DNA of 44,667 bases from Candidatus Coatesiibacteriota bacterium (GCA_020348885.1 CP070755.1:2360352-2405018); one strand, 5' to 3'; shown: positions 18,406 through 27,619, counted from the first letter of the stretch. Notes: generated by a model not told the origin, from the sequence alone. Made by a program: numbers and translations.

Positions 18406-21400
18406 ATGGGAAGTGCCGGACTAAAACTCGTCAAACGCGTCGAACGGGCCGCGTTATATAGGATGGCGTCGGTTGCAGCCGTCGCGCTGTTGTGGTTAGT
18501 CGCGTACCTGGGCGCCGGGGCATTCGTCGCTGCGTTGGCGGCTCGCCTCGGTTTCGTGCCCATGGTCGCCGTGGCGCTTTTGTTTTACGCCGGGTTCGGC
18601 CTGTTGTTGGCCAGGTTCGGCCTGCGGCGGATCGCCCCGTTGGCCCGGGTCGCTCGCCTGTTGCGGGACGCGGAAGAGAAACGCCCGGCGTTCCGCCGCA
18701 GGTTGGCCGCCGCCGTCGACCTGGCGCGGGAACCGAGGTTTCGCGGCACGTCGCCGGAGCTGGCCGGGAGTTTCGTCGAGTCGGTGGCCGCTAAGGTGGA
18801 AGATATTCCGGCGGGGCTCCCCGCGGCGATGAAAGTCCGGGCAGGCGCCGCCTTCTCCAGCATAACAACTTTATGGGCCGTCGCCTTTCTCGCTTTCCCC
18901 GGTCTTTTCGGCGGACTCCGGACGGGCCTGGGTGAGCTCGCCGCAACGGTCGAGGGCCGCAACATCGTCGAGGTGAAGCCCGGCGACGCCTCGGTTCAAG
19001 CCGACGTACAAATAGAAATAAGCGCCCGCGTACAGTCGGAGCCGGAATTCCCTTTGAGCGTGCATCTCGATAAAAACGGCGAACTATCGGAAATCGAAAT
19101 GACGACGGACGGCGATTGGTTCCGCGCCTCTATTCACGCTGGACGCGAGGATTTCGATTATTGGATAATATCCGGGGACGAGCGAACGGACAGGTTCCAC
19201 GTGGACGTAAAACTCCCGCCGCGCATCACGGACCTCCAGGTGACGGTATATCCGCCGGCGTACAGCGGACTGCCGCCCGATAAACCGCTGGCCGGCGCAG
19301 GCGACGTATCAGCCCTCCCTGGGTCCCGGGTTCACGTGACGGCGGCGGTTTCCCCGCCCGAAACGGATGTCGTTAATCTCGAAATGAAAGGCGGCGACCC
19401 CGTTCCGGCGATCGAAGCCGACGGCCGGTTCGAGGCGTCGTTTATTGTATGCGAGAGGGCCGCGTACCGTTTGACCGCCGAATCCAAATGGGGGATAGGG
19501 GTGACGCCTTACTTCGCGATTAACCCGACGGTTGACTTAGCGCCGACCGTCGAGGTAATCGAGCCGGAAGGGGACATCGAGATAGCCGACCCCTATCCGT
19601 CGCCGGTACTTCGCTTCCGGGCGTCGGACGATTTCGGGATTTCGCGGGCCGTCGTAAAGTACTACAACGAAACGACCGGCGAACGTTACGAAAAAGAGGT
19701 ATCGTCGGCCGCGGGGGGGCGCGAACTCGAGGCGTCGGGCGACATTATCTTCCCGGGGCTTGATATCTTCCCCGGCGACGTAATCGATTTCTACGTCGAG
19801 GTTTACGACAACGATACGGTGAACGGGCCGAAGGTCGGTCGTTCGCCGGTTTATCACGTGCGGTTCCCGACGGCCGCCGAGATATTCGACGATCTGAACG
19901 CCGAGATGGCCGAGGAGCTTGCGAGTTTCGCCGACATCCAGTCCGACGTGGGCGAACTGGAGGAGAGGTTCGCCGAGATGGGCGGCGTCGGCGACGAAGC
20001 CGGGCGGCCCGACCGCGCCGCGATGCGCGAGTTGATCGAGGAACAGGAGCGAATCAAGCGGGAACTGGCCGAGGCCGCGAGGGAACTCGAAGCGGCGCTG
20101 GAGCGGGCCGACGAAGGGCTTATCAGCCCTGAATTGGCCGAGAAGATGTGGCAGGTAAGCGAGATGCTCGAGGCCGCCTTGGACGAGGAGGCGAAGGAGG
20201 CCCTCGAGAAACTCCGGGAAGCGATGCTCGAGGTTGACCCGGAGAAGATCGCCGAATTGATGGAGGGGATACAGTTCGACCAGGAGATGCTGGCCGAGCG
20301 GCTCGACCGGATGCTCGAGATACTCGAGTCGGCGCTTAGGGAACAGACTTTAAGCGAGTTGGCCCTGCGCGCCGAGGAGTTGGCCAACCGTCAGGACGAA
20401 ATACTGCGGGAATTGGAAGATGACGGGCCGTCCCTTGATTTGGCGGCCGAGGAGATGTCCCTTTCCGACGATATCCGTGAGATGGGCGATATGCTCGAGG
20501 AATCGGCGGAGTTCTTCGACGGGGCCGACCCGACGACCGCGGACGAACTACGCGAACTGGCCGAGGAGTTGGCCCGGGCCGGTACCGCGTCCACGGCGGA
20601 GACCGCGGCGCACGAAATAAACGCCGGCGACGTATCGAGTGCGAACGCCTCCGGCGAGACGGTATCCGCCGAACTCCGTGACCTGGCCGACGGGCTTGAC
20701 GCCATCCGACAGCGTTACAATATGGCGCGTAAACAGGAACTCCTACGCGAGATAGACGAGGCCGTCGAGCGGTCGATGAGGGCTTCCCGCCAGTGCGAGG
20801 AGTTGACTCGGGAAGCGGCCCGGGGCCCGACCGAGTCCTTCCCCCGTAGGCAGGAACGGCTGGCCGAAGAGATACGGGGGCTGCGGGAGGCCGCGGCCGA
20901 CATCGCCGAGCAGACGTTGTTCCTACCGGGCGAGGTCGCGGGAGCCCTCGACGAGGCCGCTAACGAGGTTTCCGCCGCCGGAGCCAACGCCGAATTGGGC
21001 AATCCGCGAGAAGCCTACGAGAACGACAGACGGGCGCTGGCCGCTCTGAACGCGGTAACGATGGCCCTTCTGAACGCGCGGGGCGCCGTCGAGAAGAGCG
21101 GCTCGTCGATGGGTCTGGCCGAGATGATGGAGCAGATGAAGGGCCTGGCCGAGGCCCAGCGGCAAATGAACGAGGAGTCCGGGGCTGCCATGACTATGCT
21201 CCCCGGTATGCAGCCATCCATGGTACAAACGCTTCTCGAAAGGCTCGCGGCCGAGCAGGCTATGATACGCCGCGAACTGGGGAAGGCGGCGAAGCGGGCC
21301 GGCGAATACGCCGAGACGATGGGGAACGCCGCGTCTCTCATCGAGGAGATGAAGGAGATAGAGGAAACCCTCCGCCGTGGCAAGCTGGACGAACGCGTTC

Positions 21401-21660
21401 TCGAGAAACAGGAGAAACTCCTGGAGCGTATGCTCGACTCGACCCGGGCGATGCGGTCCAAGGGCAAGAGTAGCAAACGGCGGTCCGAACCGGCCAAGGA
21501 ATATACGCCCTTCGGCGTCCCGAGGACCGTACCTTCCAGGTTGACGGCGCCGAAACGGACCGAGGCGCCTGGATGGTCCGGCGCCGACCCGGGGTACGTT
21601 CCGCCGGCGTACCGGGACGCGGCCGCCGAGTATTACAGGCGGCTGGCGGGCGGTGATTAG
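18406..21660 (+). CDS. DUF4175-like large membrane protein with long coiled coil
   Basis: 1084 aa. Two hydrophobic hairpins near the N-terminus (about 22-72) and a further membrane segment (about 150-175). A beta-rich extracytoplasmic part follows (about 190-490), with ITDLQVTVYPPAYSGLPPDKP typical of DUF4175 proteins. A very long Glu/Ala/Leu coiled coil comes next (about 500-980, with repeated ELAEEL-type heptads), and the tail is Pro- and Arg-rich. DUF4175 proteins occur in Bacteroidetes-like and alphaproteobacterial lineages with unknown function, often beside BatA/MoxR-type clusters; none of those genes is adjacent here. A small exported protein overlaps its stop codon, so the two probably act together. 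Confidence 0.7.
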   Translation: MGSAGLKLVKRVERAALYRMASVAAVALLWLVAYLGAGAFVAALAARLGFVPMVAVALLFYAGFGLLLARFGLRRIAPLARVARLLRDAEEKRPAFRRRLAAAVDLAREPRFRGTSPELAGSFVESVAAKVEDIPAGLPAAMKVRAGAAFSSITTLWAVAFLAFPGLFGGLRTGLGELAATVEGRNIVEVKPGDASVQADVQIEISARVQSEPEFPLSVHLDKNGELSEIEMTTDGDWFRASIHAGREDFDYWIISGDERTDRFHVDVKLPPRITDLQVTVYPPAYSGLPPDKPLAGAGDVSALPGSRVHVTAAVSPPETDVVNLEMKGGDPVPAIEADGRFEASFIVCERAAYRLTAESKWGIGVTPYFAINPTVDLAPTVEVIEPEGDIEIADPYPSPVLRFRASDDFGISRAVVKYYNETTGERYEKEVSSAAGGRELEASGDIIFPGLDIFPGDVIDFYVEVYDNDTVNGPKVGRSPVYHVRFPTAAEIFDDLNAEMAEELASFADIQSDVGELEERFAEMGGVGDEAGRPDRAAMRELIEEQERIKRELAEAARELEAALERADEGLISPELAEKMWQVSEMLEAALDEEAKEALEKLREAMLEVDPEKIAELMEGIQFDQEMLAERLDRMLEILESALREQTLSELALRAEELANRQDEILRELEDDGPSLDLAAEEMSLSDDIREMGDMLEESAEFFDGADPTTADELRELAEELARAGTASTAETAAHEINAGDVSSANASGETVSAELRDLADGLDAIRQRYNMARKQELLREIDEAVERSMRASRQCEELTREAARGPTESFPRRQERLAEEIRGLREAAADIAEQTLFLPGEVAGALDEAANEVSAAGANAELGNPREAYENDRRALAALNAVTMALLNARGAVEKSGSSMGLAEMMEQMKGLAEAQRQMNEESGAAMTMLPGMQPSMVQTLLERLAAEQAMIRRELGKAAKRAGEYAETMGNAASLIEEMKEIEETLRRGKLDERVLEKQEKLLERMLDSTRAMRSKGKSSKRRSEPAKEYTPFGVPRTVPSRLTAPKRTEAPGWSGADPGYVPPAYRDAAAEYYRRLAGGD

Positions 21661-22213
21661 CTTGGACAGGTTGACTTTAGCGATCTTGTTCGCGTCGGCG
21701 TTTCCGGCGTCCGCCGGGCTTCTCGGGCAGGCCGGTGACATCCTCGCCGACGGCGACGCCGATGGGGCCGAGGCGTTGATAGAGAGATATGTCGCGGCGG
21801 ACCCGTCCGGGTACCTGGCGAACGACGCCCTCGAAGCCCTTTATCTGATACGAGCGAAAGGAGTGGCACCGGAAGCGTCGGCGTCTTTCCTGTATGGATT
21901 GGACGCCCTCGACGGCGGCGACGAAGCGACGGCCCGGGAGCGGCTAACTAAAACGTCCGACGATGACGAACTCCCGTGGGCGGTCCGGGGTCGGGCCGCG
22001 GTACTAACAGCGCGACTTACCCACTTCGACGTTGCTGTCGATATACTTATGGAAGTTTGGGAAGAAGCGGACGACCCGGAGGTCCGCAAGGCGGCGGCCA
22101 TCGCTTTGGCTGGATTGTATCGTGAAGAGGGACGCGAGGAGGACGCCGCCGGAATAGCGGGCGAGTACGCTGACGCCTTCCCCGAAGGGCCGGAACTGTT
22201 CGGCGTTAATTAA
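21653..22213 (+). CDS. Exported alpha-helical repeat protein (TPR-like)
   Basis: 186 aa from GTG, overlapping the DUF4175-like gene by 8 bp (translational coupling). Signal peptide (about 1-22, ending ASAG). The mature part is all helical with TPR-like pairs (LIERYVAADPSGYLANDALEALYLIRA, AIALAGLYREEGREEDAAGIAGEYADAFP). It is probably a periplasmic scaffold partner of the large protein upstream. No specific family recognised. A TTG at 21662 is an alternative start. Confidence 0.65.
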   Translation: MISLDRLTLAILFASAFPASAGLLGQAGDILADGDADGAEALIERYVAADPSGYLANDALEALYLIRAKGVAPEASASFLYGLDALDGGDEATARERLTKTSDDDELPWAVRGRAAVLTARLTHFDVAVDILMEVWEEADDPEVRKAAAIALAGLYREEGREEDAAGIAGEYADAFPEGPELFGVN

Positions 22214-22247
22214 CGATTTCACAGCGGCTTTTTTTAACGATTAGCGT

Positions 22248-22282
22248 CCGCCGGCTTATGTTGACTTCGCCGGCGGGTTTTC
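22248..22282 (+). terminator. Terminator that shares bases with the next promoter
   Basis: CCGCCGGC (22248-22255) and GCCGGCGG (22269-22276) form a perfect 8-bp stem followed by GTTTTCTT. Its 13-nt loop contains TTGACT, the -35 box of the promoter for the PIN-DUF2007 gene. Confidence 0.65.
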
Positions 22283-22289
22283 TTATATT
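22261..22289 (+). promoter_or_regulatory. Promoter for the PIN-DUF2007 gene
   Basis: TTGACT (22261-22266), exactly 17 bp, TATATT (22284-22289). Start near 22296, 15 bp before the ATG at 22311. Confidence 0.65.
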
Positions 22290-22310
22290 CCCACGTAAGC
22301 GTAGAAACCT

Positions 22311-22970
22311 ATGGAACGAGGTTTAGGGACGAGACTGGTTATCGCGCCCGACGTTTTGGCGGACTTACTCGCGAATTACGACGGCGAGTGCCCGCTGATA
22401 CCCGGGACCGAGGGGCTGGACGTCAAGGTCGTGTATTCGACCGAACTCTACGACGCGGTCAAAACGTGTTTGGAGGCCGCCGGGACGCCCTTCGGCGCGG
22501 CGGCGGACGCGGGGCTGGCGCTTCAACGAGCGGGCATCCCGGCGGAACCTTCGCCGGACCGGCAGCTCTTCGACGATCCGGCGCGGGATATGCTGCTCCG
22601 GCTGGCGGTCGGCGCTGGCGCCGATTACGTGGTATCGGGCGACCCGGACCTATTGGACCTGCGCGAGTGGAAGGGCGTGAAGTTCGTCCCGACGGTGGAG
22701 GCAGCGGTCCAGGCGGTACTGGCTGTGGTGCCGACGGTCCCGGTATTCCGGGCGGCGACCGAGATGGAGGCGCGAATTGCCCGCGAGGTCCTTGACGACG
22801 CCGGTATCAGATACTTCGAGGCGTCTCGCCAGATACCCTGGTACGACGGGATTATGATAATAGGCGAAGGCTTCTACGGCGAACTGTACGTCCTGGAGAA
22901 GGACTACGAGAGGGCCGCCGATTTGTTGGAGGAATACGTCGATAATTCCGGCGAAGATACGGGCGATTAA
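22311..22970 (+). CDS. PIN-like domain fused to DUF2007 domain
   Basis: 219 aa. Residues 8-140 resemble the PIN ribonuclease fold: Asp14 after the first strand, Glu45, Asp93 in DDPARDMLLRLAV, and GADYVVSGDPDLLDL (103-117) with Asp111 and Asp113. The first motif is IAPDV rather than the usual DxN. Residues 144-215 match the DUF2007 domain (VFRAATEMEARIAREVLDDAGI, then ELYVLEKDYERAADLLEEYV), a small signal-transducer-like fold. The two domains are normally separate. There is no partner antitoxin gene next to it, so a free-standing regulated nuclease is more likely than a toxin (inference). No clear Shine-Dalgarno. Confidence 0.7.
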   Translation: MERGLGTRLVIAPDVLADLLANYDGECPLIPGTEGLDVKVVYSTELYDAVKTCLEAAGTPFGAAADAGLALQRAGIPAEPSPDRQLFDDPARDMLLRLAVGAGADYVVSGDPDLLDLREWKGVKFVPTVEAAVQAVLAVVPTVPVFRAATEMEARIAREVLDDAGIRYFEASRQIPWYDGIMIIGEGFYGELYVLEKDYERAADLLEEYVDNSGEDTGD

Positions 22971-23051
22971 CTACGTTCGCAGTAACCGGTCATGGCCGTG
23001 ATTCAATAACGTCGAAGCTTCAGGATTTGTAGAACGGCCTATACGAAAGAA

Positions 23052-23078
23052 ACGGGCATACCGTATCGGTATGCCCGT
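23052..23078 (-). terminator. Strong hairpin terminator between convergent genes
   Basis: A perfect 11-bp stem ACGGGCATACC / GGTATGCCCGT with a 5-nt loop. On the minus strand it is followed by TTCTTTCG, after the DUF4870 gene. It may also terminate the plus-strand gene ending at 22970. Confidence 0.8.
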
Positions 23079-23144
23079 CGAGTTTCCGTCCGGTTTAACG
23101 CCGGTCCCCAAACCCGGACGGCTCTTTACGTTAATCGGTACGCT

Positions 23145-23606
23145 TTAGTCCTTATCTTTCGCGAGCCACCGCTCCAGCCATTTGCCGATTATTGGGTACC
23201 TGAACATACGGCCGCGCATCGTTTGTACGGTTCCGGCTATTCCGAGTATATAGACTACGAATATGCCTGCGAAGAGTAGGAGAACCAGGAATATCATCAC
23301 TAACATGAATACGACGGCGGCGCCGCCGGCCATTTCGCCGTTCGCCCCGGCCTCGGCGACGGCGGTGAATATAAAGGCGAATACGCATATCAGGATCGTC
23401 CAGACGATGGTGAAAACGAGCGTCCATATTAAACTCGCGACGTGATAAAGCATCGCCTGCATCGCCTGGAACGCCAGCGGCTTCGACTTCTCGCGGGCGT
23501 GAATGTATATAACGATCGGCAGTATCACGCCCATCGTCGAGAATATTATCGATATGTGGCAGAGGGCCGCGAGGAGTTTATCTTCCTGTTTTTTTACCGC
23601 TTCCAT
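23145..23606 (-). CDS. DUF4870 membrane protein
   Basis: 153 aa from ATG 23606; a TTG two codons earlier (23612) is also possible. Four predicted membrane segments. EDKLLAALCHISIIFSTMGVILPIVIY and REKSKPLAFQAMQAMLYHVASLIWTLV are the typical DUF4870/Tic20-like motifs. Function unknown. It lies 50 bp behind sucD with a strong terminator after it, so it is probably the last gene of the unit. Confidence 0.8.
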   Translation of the reverse strand: MEAVKKQEDKLLAALCHISIIFSTMGVILPIVIYIHAREKSKPLAFQAMQAMLYHVASLIWTLVFTIVWTILICVFAFIFTAVAEAGANGEMAGGAAVVFMLVMIFLVLLLFAGIFVVYILGIAGTVQTMRGRMFRYPIIGKWLERWLAKDKD

Positions 23607-23662
23607 GTCCAACCGACCTTTCTTCGGTTCTGACCGTAAATCCTTAGGTTAATAAGTGTTTT

Positions 23663-24532
23663 TTACCCCAGGGCTTCCTTCATCAGTATCGGAATCTGCG
23701 AAGGCGTATCCGCGACTGCGACCCCGGCCGCCGTCAGCGCCTCCCGCTTGCTTTCAGCCGTGCCCTTGCCGCCGGAGATTATCGCGCCGGCGTGGCCCAT
23801 CCGCTTACCCGGTGGCGCCGTCCTCCCGGCGATGAAGCTAACCACCGGCTTCGACATTTTCGTTTGGACGTACTCCGCCGCCCGCTCCTCGTCATCGCCG
23901 CCTATCTCGCCTATCAACACGACGCCCGTAGTTTCCGCGTCGGCTTCGAACATCTCGAGGCAATCTATAAAACCGGTACCGACGACCGGGTCGCCGCCGA
24001 TGCCGATGCACGTGGACTGGCCCAGACCGGCCCGCGTAAGATTGTAGACTATCTCGTACGTCAGGGTTCCCGAACGGCTGACGACGCCGATAGGTCCCGG
24101 CTCGTGGATCTGGGCCGGCATAATCCCGACCTTGGATTTGCCGGGCGAGATGACGCCGGGACAGTTCGGGCCGACGAAGCGGGAACCGTTCTCAGCGGCG
24201 TATTTGTATATCTTGTTCATCTCCTGAACGGGGACGCCCTCCGTAATCACGACCAGTAAGCCGATTCCGGCGTCTATCGCTTCGTATATCGCGTCGGCGG
24301 CGAAGGCCTCCGGGACGAACATAATCGATGTGTTCGCGCCGGTGGCCTCGACTGCCTCGGCCACGAGGTTAAAGACGGGGATGCCGTCGGCGTCGGTTCC
24401 ACCCTTGCCCGGGGTCACTCCTGCCACCACGTTCGTCCCGTACTCGACCATTTTGCCGGTGTGGAACAGCCCGTCGCGGCCAGTAATGCCCTGTACGACC
24501 AGTTTAGTATTCTCGTCTATAAGTATAGACAT
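23663..24532 (-). CDS. sucD: Succinyl-CoA ligase alpha subunit
   Basis: Interconverts succinyl-CoA and succinate with NTP formation; the alpha subunit binds CoA and carries the phosphohistidine. 289 aa, full length. [14 protein letters not shown] at the CoA-binding Rossmann N-terminus, [19 protein letters not shown], and [17 protein letters not shown] with the active-site His. AAGGAG lies 5 bases before the ATG. It is separated from sucC by an unusually long 435-nt gap. Confidence 0.96.
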   Translation of the reverse strand: MSILIDENTKLVVQGITGRDGLFHTGKMVEYGTNVVAGVTPGKGGTDADGIPVFNLVAEAVEATGANTSIMFVPEAFAADAIYEAIDAGIGLLVVITEGVPVQEMNKIYKYAAENGSRFVGPNCPGVISPGKSKVGIMPAQIHEPGPIGVVSRSGTLTYEIVYNLTRAGLGQSTCIGIGGDPVVGTGFIDCLEMFEADAETTGVVLIGEIGGDDEERAAEYVQTKMSKPVVSFIAGRTAPPGKRMGHAGAIISGGKGTAESKREALTAAGVAVADTPSQIPILMKEALG

Positions 24533-24967
24533 TACTTCTCCTTAGAGTTCGCGCGCCCGGCGTGAGCGCCTCCTGGTAACGCGTTCCGGTAAACCTTTTG
24601 CTGTCCTATTTATAACTTGTTACGCGTCTAATCGATTAAAAATGTCATTTCGCCGTTGTAGTTGATAATCTGACTTCGGGAAACAGGTTTAACGGTCAGG
24701 GTTTAACGACAACAACGGCGGATAACACGATATATCGCGTAACATATTTATTATCAGAACGTTACGGTCCTTAGGCGATTATTCCGCGTTTTGCACTCTT
24801 TTTCGACCATGTAATGGCTATTAGAAACGGCCTGTTAGTATATTGTGGATAACTCGTTCCGTATGTTGATTTCCTAACTCCCACCTGAAAGGTTTGTAAA
24901 CGGCTCGTTTCCGTGCTCTATACCGCTAATCGGTAATATTATCGCTAACGGTTACGATTGGAGCTGA
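24533..24967. other. Gene-free AT-rich interval between sucC and sucD
   Basis: 435 bp without a supported gene in either direction; only reading frames of under 20 codons are seen. Most of it (24600-24960) is AT-rich, unlike both flanking genes. On the minus strand TATAAA near 24610-24620 could be a -10 for sucD, but no good -35 box accompanies it. No terminator or known RNA was recognised. Confidence 0.5.
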
Positions 24968-26095
24968 TTAGTTCGACGCCGCTTCCACGGCCGCTTTTAC
25001 GGCCTCGTCCATATCGGAGCCGGCCGATATCCCCTCGCGCTCAAGTATCGCCCGGGCCTCTTCCTCGTTGGTCCCGGTCAACCGGACCACCAGCGGTACG
25101 TCCAAAGGTCGTTCCTTCAATGCGGCGACCAGACCGTTGGCCACGTCGTCGCACCTGGTTATTCCGCCGAATATATTAACCAGAACGGACTTGACGCCGG
25201 GGTAGCTGGTGATTATGTCCATGGCCGTGGTTATCTTCTCCGGGTTGGACGAGCCGCCGACGTCCAGGAAGTTGGCCGGCTCGGCGCCGTAGAGTTTTAT
25301 CAGGTCCATCGTCGTCATCGCCAAACCGGCGCCGTTGACGATGCACGCCACCGAACCGTCGAGGGGTACGAACGAGAGCCCCGCCTCCTTCGCGCGTAAC
25401 TCGGTCTCTTCAACGTCGTCGCGGCCCTCGGCCAGATCGGGGTGCTTATACAGCGCGTTATCGTCTATGTTTATCTTGGCGTCCAGGGCGATCATCCGAC
25501 CGTCGGACGTCGCGACGAACGGGTTTATCTCGGCTAGAGATGCGTCATACTCCACGAAGGCGGTGAAGAGCTTGCGTAGTATCGCTGCCATCGTCCGGGC
25601 TTCCTTCGGGTCCTCGGTCAACCTCGACGCAAGCGAGTACGCCACGTAACCCCGGAGCCCGTGGTACGGGTCGGCCCAGGCCTTATATATCGCTTCCGGC
25701 TTGGCGCGGGCGACCTCCTCTATCTCGACGCCGCCTTCGGCCGAGACCATCAGGGCCGCCGCCTTGGTAGCCCGATCCTGGACGATACCCAGGTAGAACT
25801 CCCTGTCTATCTCGGCGCCTTCCTCGACCAAGACCTTCTCGACGGTTAGCCCTTTGATATCCATCCCGAGTATCTCTGACGCCTTTTCGAACGCTTCGTC
25901 CGGGTTTTTCGCGACCTTGATGCCGCCGGCCTTCCCGCGGCCTCCGACGTGAACCTGCGCTTTTATCGCGACGGTCCCACCGAGCCGCTCTGCGATGACC
26001 TTCGCCTCCTCGGGCGTCGTCGCCACTTCGCCGCGGGGCGTCGGGACGCCGTACTTAGCGAGTATCTCTTTCGCCTGATATTCGTGTATTTTCAT
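24968..26095 (-). CDS. sucC: Succinyl-CoA ligase beta subunit
   Basis: Nucleotide-binding and specificity subunit of succinyl-CoA ligase. 375 aa, slightly short of the usual 385-400. MKIHEYQAKEILAKYGVPTPRG, QVHVGGRGKAGGIKVA (ATP-grasp lid), LAEINPFVATSDG (metal ligands), NGAGLAMTTMDLIKLYG and NIFGGITRCDDVA (phosphohistidine partner loop). GGAGAAAGGGAA before the ATG. Probably transcribed from upstream with the membrane-protein genes. Confidence 0.96.
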   Translation of the reverse strand: MKIHEYQAKEILAKYGVPTPRGEVATTPEEAKVIAERLGGTVAIKAQVHVGGRGKAGGIKVAKNPDEAFEKASEILGMDIKGLTVEKVLVEEGAEIDREFYLGIVQDRATKAAALMVSAEGGVEIEEVARAKPEAIYKAWADPYHGLRGYVAYSLASRLTEDPKEARTMAAILRKLFTAFVEYDASLAEINPFVATSDGRMIALDAKINIDDNALYKHPDLAEGRDDVEETELRAKEAGLSFVPLDGSVACIVNGAGLAMTTMDLIKLYGAEPANFLDVGGSSNPEKITTAMDIITSYPGVKSVLVNIFGGITRCDDVANGLVAALKERPLDVPLVVRLTGTNEEEARAILEREGISAGSDMDEAVKAAVEAASN

Positions 26096-26150
26096 TTCCC
26101 TTTCTCCGGATGATTCGAGCGATTATGCAATAAAATCCCGCGTGTTAGTT

Positions 26151-26462
26151 TTAATACCCGGGTGGCGCGTGGGCCATACCGTAACCGAGGACCATCAACG
26201 CCATTAACGCGTAACCGGCGATATAACCGACACAGCAAAGTAACAACAAGCCCAGCATTATCGAGCTGATAACTGTATAGGCTTTTCCGTGTTGGCGGTC
26301 CTTCTCGAGTACGGCTTTCTTCATCAATACGATACCGAAGACTAGACCCATGTAAGGCGCCGTTACGGAAATGATATAGAGATAAGTTATCGCAAGCGAC
26401 TCGAGTAAGTCGAATAGCCGCTCTTCCTTCCCCTCTAATTTAGTTATGGCCCCGTCAACCAT
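26151..26462 (-). CDS. Small membrane protein, paralogue B
   Basis: 103 aa with two to three membrane segments: YLYIISVTAPYMGLVFGIVLM (about 28-48) and a Leu-Cys-Cys-rich segment (about 65-95). Nearly identical in design to the gene just upstream (26498-26809): the same length, same YLYIISV...P..GL..GIVLM core, ...CC...YIA... segment and Ala-Pro-x-x-Tyr end. I know no family name. It is a tandem duplicate 35 bp downstream of its partner. Confidence 0.6.
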   Translation of the reverse strand: MVDGAITKLEGKEERLFDLLESLAITYLYIISVTAPYMGLVFGIVLMKKAVLEKDRQHGKAYTVISSIMLGLLLLCCVGYIAGYALMALMVLGYGMAHAPPGY

Positions 26463-26497
26463 AAGGTTCCGTTTTTACCGCTTACGTCTGCCTCTTA

Positions 26498-26809
26498 TCA
26501 GTAATACGACGGCGCCGTACCTGCCAGCGTTCCGAATACTACGATTATTACGTAAAACGCTATGTAGGCAACGCAACACAACACCCCGAGGCACAGAAAA
26601 ATTATACTGATCGTCATCATGTTCTTCCCGAGCCGGCGGTTTTTCTCGAGCTCGGCCCGGGTCATGAGTACGATGCCCAGGATTAACCCGATTAAAGGCG
26701 ATACGACCGATATTATGTACAGGTAAGCCACGAGAACCGGCTCGAGTATATCGATTACCCTGTCCTTCTTCTCTTCCCAAGAGTTTTTTACGCCGTTAGT
26801 CATCCTCAT
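26498..26809 (-). CDS. Small membrane protein, paralogue A
   Basis: 103 aa with the same architecture as paralogue B: a charged N-terminus (KNSWEEKKDRVIDILE), YLYIISVVSPLIGLILGIVLM, a basic loop (TRAELEKNRRLGKN), a second hydrophobic region with CLGVLCCVAYIAFY, and the end APSYY. Starts at ATG 26809, or more likely at the ATG two codons later (26803), which gives GGGGTGG a better spacing. Function unknown. Confidence 0.6.
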   Translation of the reverse strand: MRMTNGVKNSWEEKKDRVIDILEPVLVAYLYIISVVSPLIGLILGIVLMTRAELEKNRRLGKNMMTISIIFLCLGVLCCVAYIAFYVIIVVFGTLAGTAPSYY

Positions 26810-26850
26810 CCACCCCGATCTTTCTCATCGGTAAAGGCGGGTTAAACGAC

Positions 26851-27534
26851 TCATTCCGGTAAAACGCCGCCCGTCGCGTCCAACATCATATCGTAAGCGA
26901 ACTTGTGCAGCAAGATTAAAACCGAAAGTATAAACGTTACGATGAGAGCCGCCCACAGAAACGACCACGGTCGCCGCGCCCAACCGTACCTCTCGCCGAC
27001 CATCTCTACGACGACCAGCCCGAGGTTGAAAAATATCCCGAGAAGGCCGACGGTCGAGAAGACCGCCAGCGGCCAATAGAGCCAGCTCCAACTTTGAAGC
27101 GACAGTATTAACAAAACCGCTACGAACGCCCCCCAGATAAAGAGGTCGTACCAGCGGGCGAACGGCGGGTACTCGTCCTTCTTCTTTTCCTCGGCGAGTA
27201 TCAATTCCGGCGACAGGAGCGGAAACGCGAATATGGGAAGGACGCCCCCGGCCAGCGTTCCCGTTACCGCCCGCAGGGCGTTCGTCGTTTCCCGCAGCCC
27301 CAGGTAGCTGGTCGCCCCGTCGAAGGCCATCGGCAGGATGAACGCGGCGATAATTAGCGAGTAAGTTATCTTGGGGATGCTGTTTACGCGAAAGCCGCGA
27401 CGTACGACCAGATACGCATAGCTGGCGAATACGCCCAGGTATATCCCGCTGCACCGGGCGCACATGGGTAAATATTTGCCGCCGAACTCAAGGGTCCTCG
27501 ACGGCAACTGGTGACACACGGCGAAACCAAGCAC
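26851..27534 (-). CDS. DUF2085 membrane protein
   Basis: 227 aa from GTG; no other start is available before the upstream stop. The opening FAVCHQLPSRTLEFGGKYLPMCARCSGIYLG is the DUF2085 signature (CHxxPxR...CxRCxGIYxG), with Cys and His that may bind a metal or form a redox site. About six membrane segments follow. Function unknown. It lies 86 bp downstream of a flavoprotein gene on the same strand. Confidence 0.8.
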   Translation of the reverse strand: MLGFAVCHQLPSRTLEFGGKYLPMCARCSGIYLGVFASYAYLVVRRGFRVNSIPKITYSLIIAAFILPMAFDGATSYLGLRETTNALRAVTGTLAGGVLPIFAFPLLSPELILAEEKKKDEYPPFARWYDLFIWGAFVAVLLILSLQSWSWLYWPLAVFSTVGLLGIFFNLGLVVVEMVGERYGWARRPWSFLWAALIVTFILSVLILLHKFAYDMMLDATGGVLPE

Positions 27535-27619
27535 GTGGGTGACCGTATCGAATAACTCGCCTAAAAACCCCAGCCGTCGAACCCCCTGATATACGCTTAC
27601 TTTTTGCCCGTTCTACCTT

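Noticed and set aside
22311-22970. Toxin-antitoxin system
   Set aside because: The PIN-like protein has no neighbouring antitoxin-type gene, carries DUF2007 and has its own promoter.
24533-24967. Riboswitch or small RNA in the sucC-sucD gap
   Set aside because: No known structural pattern could be recognised by eye.
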